A stretch of 64,000 nt of DNA. Source: Roseospira marina (GTDB lineage Bacteria > Pseudomonadota > Alphaproteobacteria > Rhodospirillales > Rhodospirillaceae). The stretch lies in contig NZ_JACIGJ010000005.1 of the NCBI RefSeq assembly GCF_014197855.1, forward strand, positions 124,001 through 188,000, read 5' to 3'. The notes beneath the pieces are model-generated. The model had not been told where the DNA came from. It did no database searches and saw nothing but the letters and a program-made list of their open reading frames with translations. How positions within the stretch are numbered: the stretch's first letter is position 1; each line of letters begins with the position of its first letter. Position numbers and translations under genes: made by a program. This document shows positions 54,501 through 62,075 of this stretch, piece after piece.

Positions 54501-55135
54501 TTGACTCGCCGGGCGTATTCGGAGGCCTGAACGTCGATGTCCCGCCGCTCCTGATCCAGGGCCTCGACCTCGCGTTTCAACTCCGCGAGTTCGGAGGACC
54601 GGCTGCGCGCCTTGTGGATCCGCTCGGCGTCGGCGGTCAGGCCGTCCAGCCGTTGCGTCAGGTCCGACAGGCCCGCGCTGGCGGCGAACAGCAACTGGCC
54701 CAGGTCGCCCTCGCTGTTCAGGATGGTCTCGCCGCCTTGTTCCAGCGTGTCGTCGTCGAGCGAGAACATGCTGCGGTAGGCGTCGCGGTCGAGGCCGCTG
54801 AGCAGGGTGGACAGCGCGGCGTCGGCGACCGGCTGGTTGCGGCCGTCGCGCAGGCTGGCCTTGTTGGCCTTTACCCGGATCCAGTCCGAGCATGCGCCGT
54901 CCGCCTCCAGCGTCGCGCCGATCTGCATCGCCTTGTAATCATGAAGAAAATTATAAGGCGTCTGGCCGTGGATGCCGTACAGCAGGTCCAGGAACGCCGA
55001 CAGGGCGGTGGACTTTCCGGCCTCGTTGGGGCCGTACAGGATGTGCAGGTCCGGGCCGTCGGGGCGCGGGCCGAAGTCCAGCGTGCGGTCGGTGAACTTG
55101 CCGTAGCGGGTCAGGTGGAGCCGGCGCAGCCTCAT
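51584..55135 (-). CDS. YhaN-like AAA/SMC-type ATPase
   Basis: The 1183-residue SMC/Rad50-like protein has Walker A GPNEAGKST near residue 36 and a long Ala/Arg/Glu coiled-coil region (about 180-1040). The C-terminal ATPase half has signature GLSKGTRFQLYLALR and Walker B FIADDIMETFDD. These features fit the YhaN family that pairs with an SbcD-like nuclease. It is probably a DNA end-processing or repair complex. A 12-bp tandem repeat at 52761-52816 inserts a PPDA-type repeat in the middle. ATG at 55135 overlaps the nuclease stop by 4 bases; the longer frame to 55513 is a shadow. Confidence 0.9.
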   Translation of the reverse strand: MRLRRLHLTRYGKFTDRTLDFGPRPDGPDLHILYGPNEAGKSTALSAFLDLLYGIHGQTPYNFLHDYKAMQIGATLEADGACSDWIRVKANKASLRDGRNQPVADAALSTLLSGLDRDAYRSMFSLDDDTLEQGGETILNSEGDLGQLLFAASAGLSDLTQRLDGLTADAERIHKARSRSSELAELKREVEALDQERRDIDVQASEYARRVKARDQAGAAYDAAAETVAAARARADTVARTQQALEHAATRTRLQAEIATFGDLPDPPPSWHDAIGPLMERQARLSTTRDDLDRRITTLEEELVEITVDEAVLAVADRLDRLHGLEGRYTTAADDLPRRRLERRDLDSQIASVLHRLGHAADTDPRALVVPAATVGTLRALIARHSGIAGTLESARVEHEKATGRLGDAQADLNLLRTHNATDADPNTPAWGALKAATVAVRADDATPRLHAAEPERARQAQALTDALAALAPWTGDAEALARQPVPPAEQIDTWRAALTEADAALKDHARTLAQLEDDRARLVREMEAVRTATGVVDDQTAAERRAARDAAWTAHRAALTPATADAFEAALRADDAAGASRLLQATDVARLRESAITLETTEVTLVQARNRRDQDQAAHDTPTKEIKAAQTALGLPPDGALPTLQAWLARRDSALQVRAALAETDARLDALRDAATRAHDRLTDALTAVGVVLPAEASLAALLDTAEGALARHTERTTRLDAAQKALRAAEQDVAERTRALNRARAMETEWRTAWTEALTGGGLKADPTRTTPDAPPDAPPDAPPDAPPDALGPVLDDRGALATLLETRDALDGRIQAMEQDQAAYTEALTAILADLGHTTAPERPLETADGLRHRLAAARRAVERRADRTGSLETAQADRAALDGPLAEVTRQTDAMTGLFDVETLTDVATALRHVAQRDSVRARLRDTEDALHTALRVTDPAEADAHLADVDPQALATEAADLDGRLTDLETRRLELFAARTRAEDDLAAVQGDDAVARLEERRRTVLLTIEDKARQHLRLRLGIAAAKRALSLYRERHRSAMLARAAEAFTTISRGAYTSLTAQPRGSDEELIALDAGGGSKPVSGLSKGTRFQLYLALRVAGYHEFAAQAAPVPFIADDIMETFDDFRAEEAFRLFAGMAEVGQVVYLTHHRHLCRIAQAVCPSAQIHNLDAAARSET
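52761..52816 (-). repeat. 12-bp tandem repeat inside the YhaN-like gene
   Basis: GCGTCCGGGGGG is repeated four times perfectly, plus a partial fifth copy, encoding repeated Pro-Pro-Asp-Ala in the coiled-coil region. The unit is a multiple of three, so copy-number change keeps the frame. Confidence 0.8.
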
Positions 55136-56421
55136 GCGTCGCGCTCCGGTTGGGACTCGGACCCGTGCAGATGGGCCAGGACCTCCTCCGCGCCGCCGTC
55201 GATCAGATCCGCCAGGACGGCCGCGAAGGCCGCTTCGTCCGTGCCGAACAGGGCGCGCGCGTCGCGGGGGAGCTGATCGCGGACCTCTTCGGCGATCTCC
55301 CGCGCCAGCGTCTGGAAGGAGGCGGAGGGGACCACGTCCTCCGCCACCAGCGCGCGCAACTCCTGCGCCGGGTTGGCCGCGCCGGTCGCGGGCATGGTGG
55401 TGCGCGGCGGCCGAACGTCGGTCTCTATGGCCTCGATCCACGTCGCCCCGATCCGGTCCGCGCGCAGGCGGGCCTCCACTTGCAGGAGATCGCCGTCCAC
55501 GCGGATGCGCCATGCCAGGGGCGTCTCCCCCGTGAGGTGCAGGCGCGCAACCAGATGCTCGCAGGGCGCGGCCACGCGGGCCTGGGACAGCGCGGTCTCG
55601 ATGCGGTCCAGCAGGGCGCGCCAGTCCTCTACGCCGTCGACCGCGACCGGCACGCGCGCGAACTGCGCCCGGGCGGTGATGCGCTCATCCAGCGCGATGC
55701 TGCCGCCGCCGTCGATCGAGACCAGGGTGACGGACTTCGCCCCGGCTTCGTTGATGTCGCGGCCTTGGGGCTGGCCCGGCATGACGATGGCCGGGCCGGC
55801 GGCGCGGTGGACCGTCCGGGCGTGGATGTGACCGAGTCCCCAGTAGTCGAATCCGGTCGCCATCAGATCGGTGACGGAGCAGGGCGCGTAGGTATCGTGG
55901 CCGGGGGCGCCGCCGAGACTGGTGTGCAGCAGGCCGATGTTGAGGGCGTCCGGGGCCGCCGCCTTGAACTTGGGCAGCAGGCTCTCCGGCGCGTGCGGCT
56001 GGGCGAAGCTGATGCCGTGCACCGCGACGTCGCGACCGTCCGCCGCGCCCGGCAGCACATGGCACTCGGCGCGCCCGGTGAACACCCGCACGCTCTCCGG
56101 CAGCACCAGTTCCCGCGTGATCTTGGACTCCGCGTCGTGGTTGCCGCGCACGATGAAGGTCTGGATGCCGGCCGTGTGCAGCCGGTGCAGTTCCGCCGCC
56201 AGGAACGCGGCGGTCTTCATGGAGGTCTGGCTGCCGTCGTACAGGTCGCCCGCGATCATCAGGGCGTCGACCCGCTCCGACAGGCACACTTCGACGGTGG
56301 CCACAAACGCTGCGCGCGTGGCGCCGCCGATCAGATCGGCCAGCGCCGGGTCCCGCAGCGCCAGCGAGCGCAGCGGTGAGTCCAGGTGGATGTCGGCGGT
56401 GTGGACGAAACGGAACGGCAT
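55132..56421 (-). CDS. SbcD-like metallophosphoesterase (DNA repair exonuclease)
   Basis: The 429-residue protein has a calcineurin-like phosphoesterase core: FVHTADIHLDSPL, MIAGDLYDG, VRGNHD, LLHTSLGG and GLGHIHA, all metal-binding motifs of Mre11/SbcD/YhaO nucleases. The C-terminal domain is for ATPase contact. It overlaps the YhaN-like gene by 4 bases, so the two are made together and likely form a complex that trims DNA ends. ATG at 56421. It lies 42 bases after cheZ on the same strand. Confidence 0.92.
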   Translation of the reverse strand: MPFRFVHTADIHLDSPLRSLALRDPALADLIGGATRAAFVATVEVCLSERVDALMIAGDLYDGSQTSMKTAAFLAAELHRLHTAGIQTFIVRGNHDAESKITRELVLPESVRVFTGRAECHVLPGAADGRDVAVHGISFAQPHAPESLLPKFKAAAPDALNIGLLHTSLGGAPGHDTYAPCSVTDLMATGFDYWGLGHIHARTVHRAAGPAIVMPGQPQGRDINEAGAKSVTLVSIDGGGSIALDERITARAQFARVPVAVDGVEDWRALLDRIETALSQARVAAPCEHLVARLHLTGETPLAWRIRVDGDLLQVEARLRADRIGATWIEAIETDVRPPRTTMPATGAANPAQELRALVAEDVVPSASFQTLAREIAEEVRDQLPRDARALFGTDEAAFAAVLADLIDGGAEEVLAHLHGSESQPERDA

Positions 56422-56463
56422 GCGGTCAGGGCTCCGGACGCCGCGCGGTCGCGGCGCGGGCCG

Positions 56464-57213
56464 TCAGTCAAACAGGTTGTCGATATCGCTCTGATCCATG
56501 CCGGACGGTCCGCCCTTGTCTTTGTGCGGCGACGGCGTCGCGACGCCCGTCCGTGGCTTCGGTGTCGCTTTGGCCGAGGGTGAAGCGGCCGAGGGCGGTG
56601 TGGTGTCGTCCGTGTCCGGCGGCACCTGGGATGCGTCGAGGTCCGGGACCTCGCCGCCCTCGGGCAGGGCGTGGCCCAGAATGGCGTCGACATCGGACTG
56701 CGAGACCCCATGGCCGGCCAACTGCGGACCGTTCAGCAGGTGGCTTTCGTCGCCGTCGGGCCGATCCTCGTCGTCGGCGTGCGTTTTGACGTCGGACAGC
56801 TCGGACTCGCCCCAGATGTGGATCAGGGCGTTCACGCGCTGTTCAATGTATTGCAGCGTCTTGACGACCTTGGTGATGCGCTGCCCGGTGATGTCCTGGA
56901 AGCTGCAGGCCTCGAAGATGCTGCCGATGTGATTGGGGATCGCATCCAGTGCTTCGGTCAGCGCCGGATCCTCGACCGAAGTCCGGGCGGTCCGCACCCG
57001 ATCATCGATGGCCTCGGCGTTTTCCATGATGGTGTTGGTCGCCGTTTCCGTGGCGTCCACGATGGCGTCCAACTCATCCGACATGGTCGCGAAGCGGTCC
57101 CGCTGCTCGCCCGGCCGGCGGATCGACGCGATTTCCTGGCGGATGGTCTGGATCCGATCAAACAGCTCCCGCAACTCCAATCGGAGAATGCGGACATCGT
57201 CCGAGTCGCTCAT
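56464..57213 (-). CDS. cheZ: Protein phosphatase CheZ
   Basis: The 249-residue CheZ has a long helical hairpin with the catalytic segment SFQDITGQRI; Asp107 and Gln111 correspond to D143 and Q147 of E. coli CheZ, which drive CheY-P hydrolysis. The Pro/Thr-rich linker (about 185-235) leads to the CheY-binding tail DQSDIDNLFD (240-249). A second, similar SQSDVDAIL motif lies at 171-179, so there may be two CheY-docking sites. ATG at 57213. The receptors lie elsewhere in the window, and cheA/cheW are absent. Confidence 0.93.
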   Translation of the reverse strand: MSDSDDVRILRLELRELFDRIQTIRQEIASIRRPGEQRDRFATMSDELDAIVDATETATNTIMENAEAIDDRVRTARTSVEDPALTEALDAIPNHIGSIFEACSFQDITGQRITKVVKTLQYIEQRVNALIHIWGESELSDVKTHADDEDRPDGDESHLLNGPQLAGHGVSQSDVDAILGHALPEGGEVPDLDASQVPPDTDDTTPPSAASPSAKATPKPRTGVATPSPHKDKGGPSGMDQSDIDNLFD

Positions 57214-57343
57214 AACGAACCGTTGTTCCTGGTGTGAAGGCGCCCACAGACGTGGACCGACGCGAAGAGCATGTCCCCCTTCACGCGTCAGATCCCGCCC
57301 ATCTGGCTGAAAACGTGGGCCAGAAGAACCGGGAATGGCGTGC

Positions 57344-57880
57344 TCAACGCCGGTTCCCCCGTAGGGACGTAGCTTGTGGTCGGCCCGGGGTATCGTCAAT
57401 AGACGATTGTGCGGCGGACGATTGTGCGGCAGCGGGGTGTGGTGGCGACGCCGGGGACGCGGCCGGATCCGGTTCGGTGGGGGCGCCGTCGCCCTGGGCG
57501 CGGTCGGGTGCGTGGGGCACGCCAGAAGAGTCTTTTCGCGCGCGCATCTCAGGCTCGACGACCAGAAGGTGGTGCGCCAGCACCTCCAGTAGGATGCGGT
57601 CCTCGTCGCCCAGCGTGTCCAGAATCCCCCGCTTGGCGCGATGCACTCGCATCGCCTCGGCAATCAAGGCCTTGCGGGCCGGCGTGTCTTGCCGGCGCGG
57701 CGGGTGTGACGGTGCGGATGTCCCGGGCCGGGACGGCCGTTTGGCGGCTTTGGCCGGACGGCGTCGTTGCGTGGGCTGTTTGGGTGCCGCGCCGAACAGG
57801 GCGCGCAGACGATCAAGCCAGCGTTCCAGGGGCCGCTTGGGCGGGGCCCGCCGCGATCGGTGGCGGGTGGGGTCCGTCAT
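57344..57880 (-). CDS. Basic hypothetical protein upstream of cheZ
   Basis: The 178-residue protein has an Arg/Pro/Lys-rich N-terminal 75 residues. A short helical core (ARKALIAEAMRVHRAKRGIL...LGDEDRILLEVLAHHLLV) follows, and then an Ala/Pro/Ser-rich C-terminal tail. Only the core looks folded; it resembles a small conserved segment of alphaproteobacterial hypotheticals. ATG at 57880 overlaps the stop of the upstream membrane-protein gene by 4 bases, which fixes the start. No known function; it may be an adaptor because of its place between a membrane protein and CheZ. Confidence 0.7.
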   Translation of the reverse strand: MTDPTRHRSRRAPPKRPLERWLDRLRALFGAAPKQPTQRRRPAKAAKRPSRPGTSAPSHPPRRQDTPARKALIAEAMRVHRAKRGILDTLGDEDRILLEVLAHHLLVVEPEMRARKDSSGVPHAPDRAQGDGAPTEPDPAASPASPPHPAAAQSSAAQSSIDDTPGRPQATSLRGNRR

Positions 57881-58728
57881 GCCGCGCCGTCCTGCCGACC
57901 GTAAACCGGAACGTGATCGTGCCCCCACGGCTCGGCGGGCGCGCCGTTCGGAGTCTCCCTCTCCGGCATCACGAGCGGGGAGACCTGCGCCGGCACGTGG
58001 GCCGAAACCCGTTCGAACAGCGTGTACAGGCGATCGAGGGGGCCGTCTTCCAGCACCTCGCGCACCAGCTTGTCGGCGTCATACTCCTTCGCCAGGGTCA
58101 GAAGGCGCTCGTAGCGGCGCAGGAACCGCTGCAAGCCGGCCGAGGCAATCTCGTCGCTGGCGACGCGCTGCGCCACCAGATCCACGAACTCCGCCTGCCT
58201 CTCGGAGCGTTCCAGCAAGGCGTGGCAGAACGCCCAGGGGTCCCCGGCGGCGTTGAGCGCCCACAGGTATTCGGTCTCCTCGGCGCTCAGAACACCAAGC
58301 CGGCCGGTGACCATGCCGGCCTGGCTGTTCAAGTCCTTCAGCGCTAGGTCCACGCCATTCAGGAACGACTGTCGGCGGGCCTGCTCCTGCATTTCGATGC
58401 TGGTGCGCACCAGGGCTTCGATCTCCTCGGTGGTGCGCGCGGCCTGCCGCTGGGTTGCGCGCACGTCGGCCTGGGTCTGGAACAGGGCCAGGGCCGTCAG
58501 GATGAAGGCCGCTACGAGCCAGATCGCGGCCAGGGGCGCGGTGGCGGCGGCCAGGAAGGTGGCGATGTCGGTCGGGGACGCCGTCCGCATTGCGTCCCAG
58601 CCGACCTCCTGCCGCCCATAGTCCCAGACCAGCCCGGTCCAGGCAAACGAGATGACGCCGGCGACGATCAGCGTGGCCACGCTGGGCAGACGGCGGATCA
58701 CGGGGGGCGGGGGCTCTTGGCGTCTCAT
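57877..58728 (-). CDS. Unrecognised two-TM membrane protein with coiled coil
   Basis: The 283-residue protein has TM segments at about 15-35 (VATLIVAGVISFAWTGLVW) and 62-85 (APLAAIWLVAAFILTALAL). A coiled coil (about 88-120, Glu/Gln/Arg-rich) and a 160-residue cytoplasmic domain follow. No family was recognised. The TM-coiled coil-soluble plan resembles signalling or scaffold proteins. ATG at 58728. Translationally coupled to the basic hypothetical gene and in the same direction as cheZ, it is a candidate membrane partner of chemotaxis or cell-pole organisation. Confidence 0.7.
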   Translation of the reverse strand: MRRQEPPPPVIRRLPSVATLIVAGVISFAWTGLVWDYGRQEVGWDAMRTASPTDIATFLAAATAPLAAIWLVAAFILTALALFQTQADVRATQRQAARTTEEIEALVRTSIEMQEQARRQSFLNGVDLALKDLNSQAGMVTGRLGVLSAEETEYLWALNAAGDPWAFCHALLERSERQAEFVDLVAQRVASDEIASAGLQRFLRRYERLLTLAKEYDADKLVREVLEDGPLDRLYTLFERVSAHVPAQVSPLVMPERETPNGAPAEPWGHDHVPVYGRQDGAA

Positions 58729-58891
58729 GGCGCATCCGCTCACGTCTGAGGTCGACCGACGCCGTGCGGCGCCTCGGTGGGGCAGCGGGACACTGATGGG
58801 GAACCGCGGTGCTCGAATTCCGTATTCGAGACATAGCACGCGCACCGACGATTGTCGTCCTGCGCGGTGAGCGCCGCCGACTACCTTGGCG

Positions 58892-59737
58892 TCAACGTCC
58901 GCCGGCCTGAGGCGTTCCGTACCCGGCGGTGTTGCCGTGGCGCGGGCGGTCCTGGCGCAGATGCCGGCGGGCGCGGTCCACGATACGGTCGAGTACGGCG
59001 AGGCCGAGGCCATGGGGGTCCACCGAAGCGTTGCCGCTCATATCGCTGCGCACGCTTGCCAGCGCCCTCAGGACCCGGCGATCGAAGGTCTTGAACCCGC
59101 CGTCCACCGCGCTTTGCCAGATCGCCGCCAGCGCCATCTTTTCCGCGAGATCCACATCGCGGAAGTCGTCGTCCTGCGTCGCTGCGACCTGGGCCGCGAC
59201 CTGGTCGGCGCTGGATACGCGGGACTGATCGACCTCATCGCGGACGATGGCGACGAGATCCTCGGCGCGCTTGCGCATGGCCGCCTCGCCATGGGCGTGG
59301 TGCCGCCAAGCCAGCAGGGCGATGGCGGCGACCGTCGCCAGGGTTAGCCAAGCGGCGCTGAGGCCCAGGACCACATCGCCCTGTTCAATGGTCGTCGTTA
59401 TGGAGGAGACCGCCAGCGACAGCACGACCAGCCCGGCGATCATCACCAGCTTGGTGCGCAGGGTGCGGGACAGGGTGATGGCGATCGGGGTTGCGAAAAC
59501 ATACAGCATCAAACCCGATACGGGACCGAGGCCGTTCGGACGCAGGCGGTCCCGGGCAGACAGCGCGCCCACTTCCAAGAGGCGCCGGCCTTCCTCGATG
59601 TTGTCCAGGACGGGCAGGATCATCGGGACTATCAGGGCGGCACCGATGATGTACGAGATCAGGGTATCGCGAGACGGTCTGTGCACGGGCAGGGCTTCCG
59701 GTGAGGCACACACAAGCGCCGCGTCCCTGGCGGACAC
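58892..59737 (-). CDS. Unrecognised four-TM membrane protein with cytoplasmic helical tail
   Basis: The protein is about 281 residues from GTG 59737, or 263 from GTG 59683; the start is uncertain. There are four hydrophobic segments in the first 150 residues (ISYIIGAALIVPMILPV, GLMLYVFATPIAI, LVMIAGLVVLSLAV, LSAAWLTLATVAAIALLAW). A charged helical C-terminal region with MRKRAEDLVAIVRDEVDQ follows. No family was recognised. It heads the run of co-directional genes ending at the GST. The two membrane proteins lie 163 bases apart. Confidence 0.65.
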   Translation of the reverse strand: MSARDAALVCASPEALPVHRPSRDTLISYIIGAALIVPMILPVLDNIEEGRRLLEVGALSARDRLRPNGLGPVSGLMLYVFATPIAITLSRTLRTKLVMIAGLVVLSLAVSSITTTIEQGDVVLGLSAAWLTLATVAAIALLAWRHHAHGEAAMRKRAEDLVAIVRDEVDQSRVSSADQVAAQVAATQDDDFRDVDLAEKMALAAIWQSAVDGGFKTFDRRVLRALASVRSDMSGNASVDPHGLGLAVLDRIVDRARRHLRQDRPRHGNTAGYGTPQAGGR

Positions 59738-59856
59738 GGGCTGGATGCAGCGCCCCCGTTCCGCCGATCCTTTCGCACTTCGCGGGGCGTGACAATACCC
59801 CCGGATGAGCCACCGGATGGGTACACCCCGACGGTCCTTCTGAATCCTTCCGCTAT

Positions 59857-59886
59857 GGTCGGGTGCCGGGTGGTCGGGTGCCGGGT
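59857..59886 (+). repeat. 15-bp tandem duplication upstream of the Nudix gene
   Basis: GGTCGGGTGCCGGGT occurs twice back to back. It lies 89 bases before the chosen Nudix start and looks like a recent slippage duplication. Confidence 0.6.
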
Positions 59887-59974
59887 GGACGGGGCCGGTC
59901 GGGCGGGTCATGGTGGACGGGCGGTCCCCATGGCGGCGGCCGCCGCGTTTCCCCAGCCACGGACCCGATGTGCA

Positions 59975-60862
59975 ATGCTGTATATGGATCATATCGACGC
60001 TTTGAACACGCACGACATGAGCGGTTTCCGGCCGGTGTTCGTGGCCGGCCGCGAGATTGGATGGATGCGGCACGGCGTGGCCGAACGGCTGGCCCTGATC
60101 CCCGGTGGCGTGTTTGAAGTCGGGCCGTTCGGGGTTGCGATCGGCGGCGCTGCGGCGTCACCGGACGCCCGGACGGCGGCGGTGGCCGCCGCCCTGTCAC
60201 CCTTGATCGACGAGGGGCTGATCCCGCCCCGGCGGGGGGAGTTGTATCCAGTGGTTGAACGGTGGGGCGAGCCGGTTCTGTTTGCGCTCGACCGGGCCCA
60301 CGTGGCGGCCTTGGGAGTGCGGGCGTTCGGAGTCCATATCAATGGCTTTGTGCGCCGGCCCGACGGTCTGCATATGTGGATCGCCCGGCGTGCGGATGAT
60401 CGGACGGTGGCGCCGGGACGACTCGACAACATGGTGGCCGGCGGTCAGGCGGTGGGCCTCGGCCTGATGGAGAACGTGCTGAAGGAATGCGCCGAGGAGG
60501 CCGGGCTGACGCCCGACGTGGCCGGCGGCGCGCGCCCGGCCGGCCTCGTCTCCTATTGCGTCGAGACGGCCCTGGGGCTGAAGCCGGATACGCTGTTCGT
60601 GTTCGACCTGGAATTGCCGGAGTCGATCGTGCCGGACAACCAGGACGGCGAGATCCAGGCCTTCATGCTCTGGCCTATTGAGCGGGTGCTGGAGACGCTG
60701 CGGGAGCCCGACGCCTTCAAGTTCAACGTACCGCACGTCATTTTGGACTTCGCCGTGCGGCATGGAGTCCTGACGCCCGACGACACGCCCGAGTATGCGC
60801 GGATCGCCACGGGCCTGCGGCGGGTTCCCGTCTGCTTTCACCCATCGCCGGAACGGGCCTGA
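59975..60862 (+). CDS. DUF4743-Nudix hydrolase
   Basis: The 295-residue protein has an N-terminal DUF4743 region (MLYMDHIDALN...FVAGREIGWMRHG) and a C-terminal Nudix domain with box GGQAVGLGLMENVLKECAEEAGL. This two-domain form belongs to the Nudix branch related to thiamin pyrophosphokinase-linked hydrolases and may hydrolyse oxo-thiamin or other nucleoside diphosphate derivatives. Starts at 59975 and 59984 are both possible, and the longer frame to 59789 is background-like. The 3' end overlaps the convergent O-antigen ligase gene by 25 bases. Confidence 0.88.
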   Translation: MLYMDHIDALNTHDMSGFRPVFVAGREIGWMRHGVAERLALIPGGVFEVGPFGVAIGGAAASPDARTAAVAAALSPLIDEGLIPPRRGELYPVVERWGEPVLFALDRAHVAALGVRAFGVHINGFVRRPDGLHMWIARRADDRTVAPGRLDNMVAGGQAVGLGLMENVLKECAEEAGLTPDVAGGARPAGLVSYCVETALGLKPDTLFVFDLELPESIVPDNQDGEIQAFMLWPIERVLETLREPDAFKFNVPHVILDFAVRHGVLTPDDTPEYARIATGLRRVPVCFHPSPERA

Positions 60863-62004
60863 GGCGGTCCGGCCCGCGGCGCGAACAGCGTCAGCGCCAA
60901 CAGCGGATAGACCACCAGCATGGTGGTGACGTCGGACCACAGGTTGACGCCGAGGGCGGCCGGGGTCAGGCCCGCCGCCAGTGTGCCCAGGCGCGCGGCG
61001 ATGCGCCATCGATCGGATGCGTCTTGGCCTGGAGGCCGGGCGGCCAGGGCGAACAGGAGGCCGAAGGCGACCAGCGCCGGTAGGCCGCCCTCGGCCAGCA
61101 GCTGCATTGCGGCCGAGTGCGTGTGGTTCGGTCCCACGACCTCGAACTCAAGGGATCCCATGTCCACGGTGGTCTGCGCGGTGGCGTAGCTGTCGAAGCC
61201 ATGGCCGGTGAGCGGGGCCTGCTCGAACAGGATCAAGGCGCGCTGCCACAGCTCCAGGCGGTAGGTCCAGCTCGGTCGCAGGCCGATCTCCGACCAGTCG
61301 GACACCCCGGCGGCTTGGATGCCGACCGAGAGGACCAGCGGCATCAGCACAATGGCGGCGGCGATTCCAACGCCGAACACCGGCCGGATGCGGCCTGCGA
61401 TCAGGGCGGCGATGCCCAGCGCGAAGCCCAACGTCGCCGTGGACGACTGGCTGCCGACCGCCATGATGGCCATGAAGATCACGAACAGCACGGCCAGCGT
61501 CCGGTGCTGAAGGCGCCAGAGCACAAGAAGGGCACCGGGCAGCAGCGCCATCGCGATGAACATCGGTTTCGCCAGCAGGTCCGGCGTGTTCGACAGCGGG
61601 GGAATGATGTCCGCATGGAAGATCTGGGCGCGGGCCAGCAACAGCACCGGCAGCAGGACCGCGGCGGCGGCGAAGGCCTGACCGGCGTGTCGCAGGGTCT
61701 CGGGCGGCAGCCGCCCGGGAAGCCGTCGCCACGCCAGGGCCGCGATGGCGGTGGTTGCGAACAGAACCCCCTCCGTCGGTTTGCCCCCGACCGTCAGCGC
61801 CATCCCGGCGGTGACGGCGAGCAGGACGGCCAGTCCGCCCAACGCGATCCACGCCTGGGTCCGGAGTGCGGTCCAGAGCCCACCCAGCAGAATGACCGCG
61901 ATGGCGGCGGAGGCGAACGCGCCGGCCACGAACACGGCCAAAAGGGGGATCAGCGCCAATCCGAAAAGGAGGAGGCGGGTCGGTGAGGGAACGGTGCGGA
62001 TCAT
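60838..62004 (-). CDS. O-antigen ligase/Wzy-type polymerase family membrane protein
   Basis: The 388-residue polytopic protein has about eleven hydrophobic segments and the Wzy_C-type periplasmic loop with NHTHSAAMQLLAEGG preceded by GHGFDSYAT, typical of O-antigen ligases and polymerases. It probably links or polymerises surface polysaccharide on the periplasmic face. ATG at 62004 (MIRTV) was chosen since the first TM segment follows immediately. No other polysaccharide gene is adjacent. Confidence 0.85.
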   Translation of the reverse strand: MIRTVPSPTRLLLFGLALIPLLAVFVAGAFASAAIAVILLGGLWTALRTQAWIALGGLAVLLAVTAGMALTVGGKPTEGVLFATTAIAALAWRRLPGRLPPETLRHAGQAFAAAAVLLPVLLLARAQIFHADIIPPLSNTPDLLAKPMFIAMALLPGALLVLWRLQHRTLAVLFVIFMAIMAVGSQSSTATLGFALGIAALIAGRIRPVFGVGIAAAIVLMPLVLSVGIQAAGVSDWSEIGLRPSWTYRLELWQRALILFEQAPLTGHGFDSYATAQTTVDMGSLEFEVVGPNHTHSAAMQLLAEGGLPALVAFGLLFALAARPPGQDASDRWRIAARLGTLAAGLTPAALGVNLWSDVTTMLVVYPLLALTLFAPRAGPPQARSGDG

Positions 62005-62075
62005 GCCAATCCTAGTGTTGGGTGCAAAGACGGGGCGGGGGGTGGAACGGGCTCCGTGAGCCGGGGGCCGTGAGG

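Noticed and set aside
52073-55276. 1067-codon plus-strand frame opposite the YhaN-like ATPase
   Set aside because: The minus-strand product has Walker A, signature and Walker B motifs; the plus frame is Gly/Arg-rich.
55136-55513. N-terminal extension of the YhaN-like protein
   Set aside because: Overlaps the nuclease gene and is low complexity; ATG 55135 overlaps the nuclease stop by 4 bases and begins at the family N-terminus.
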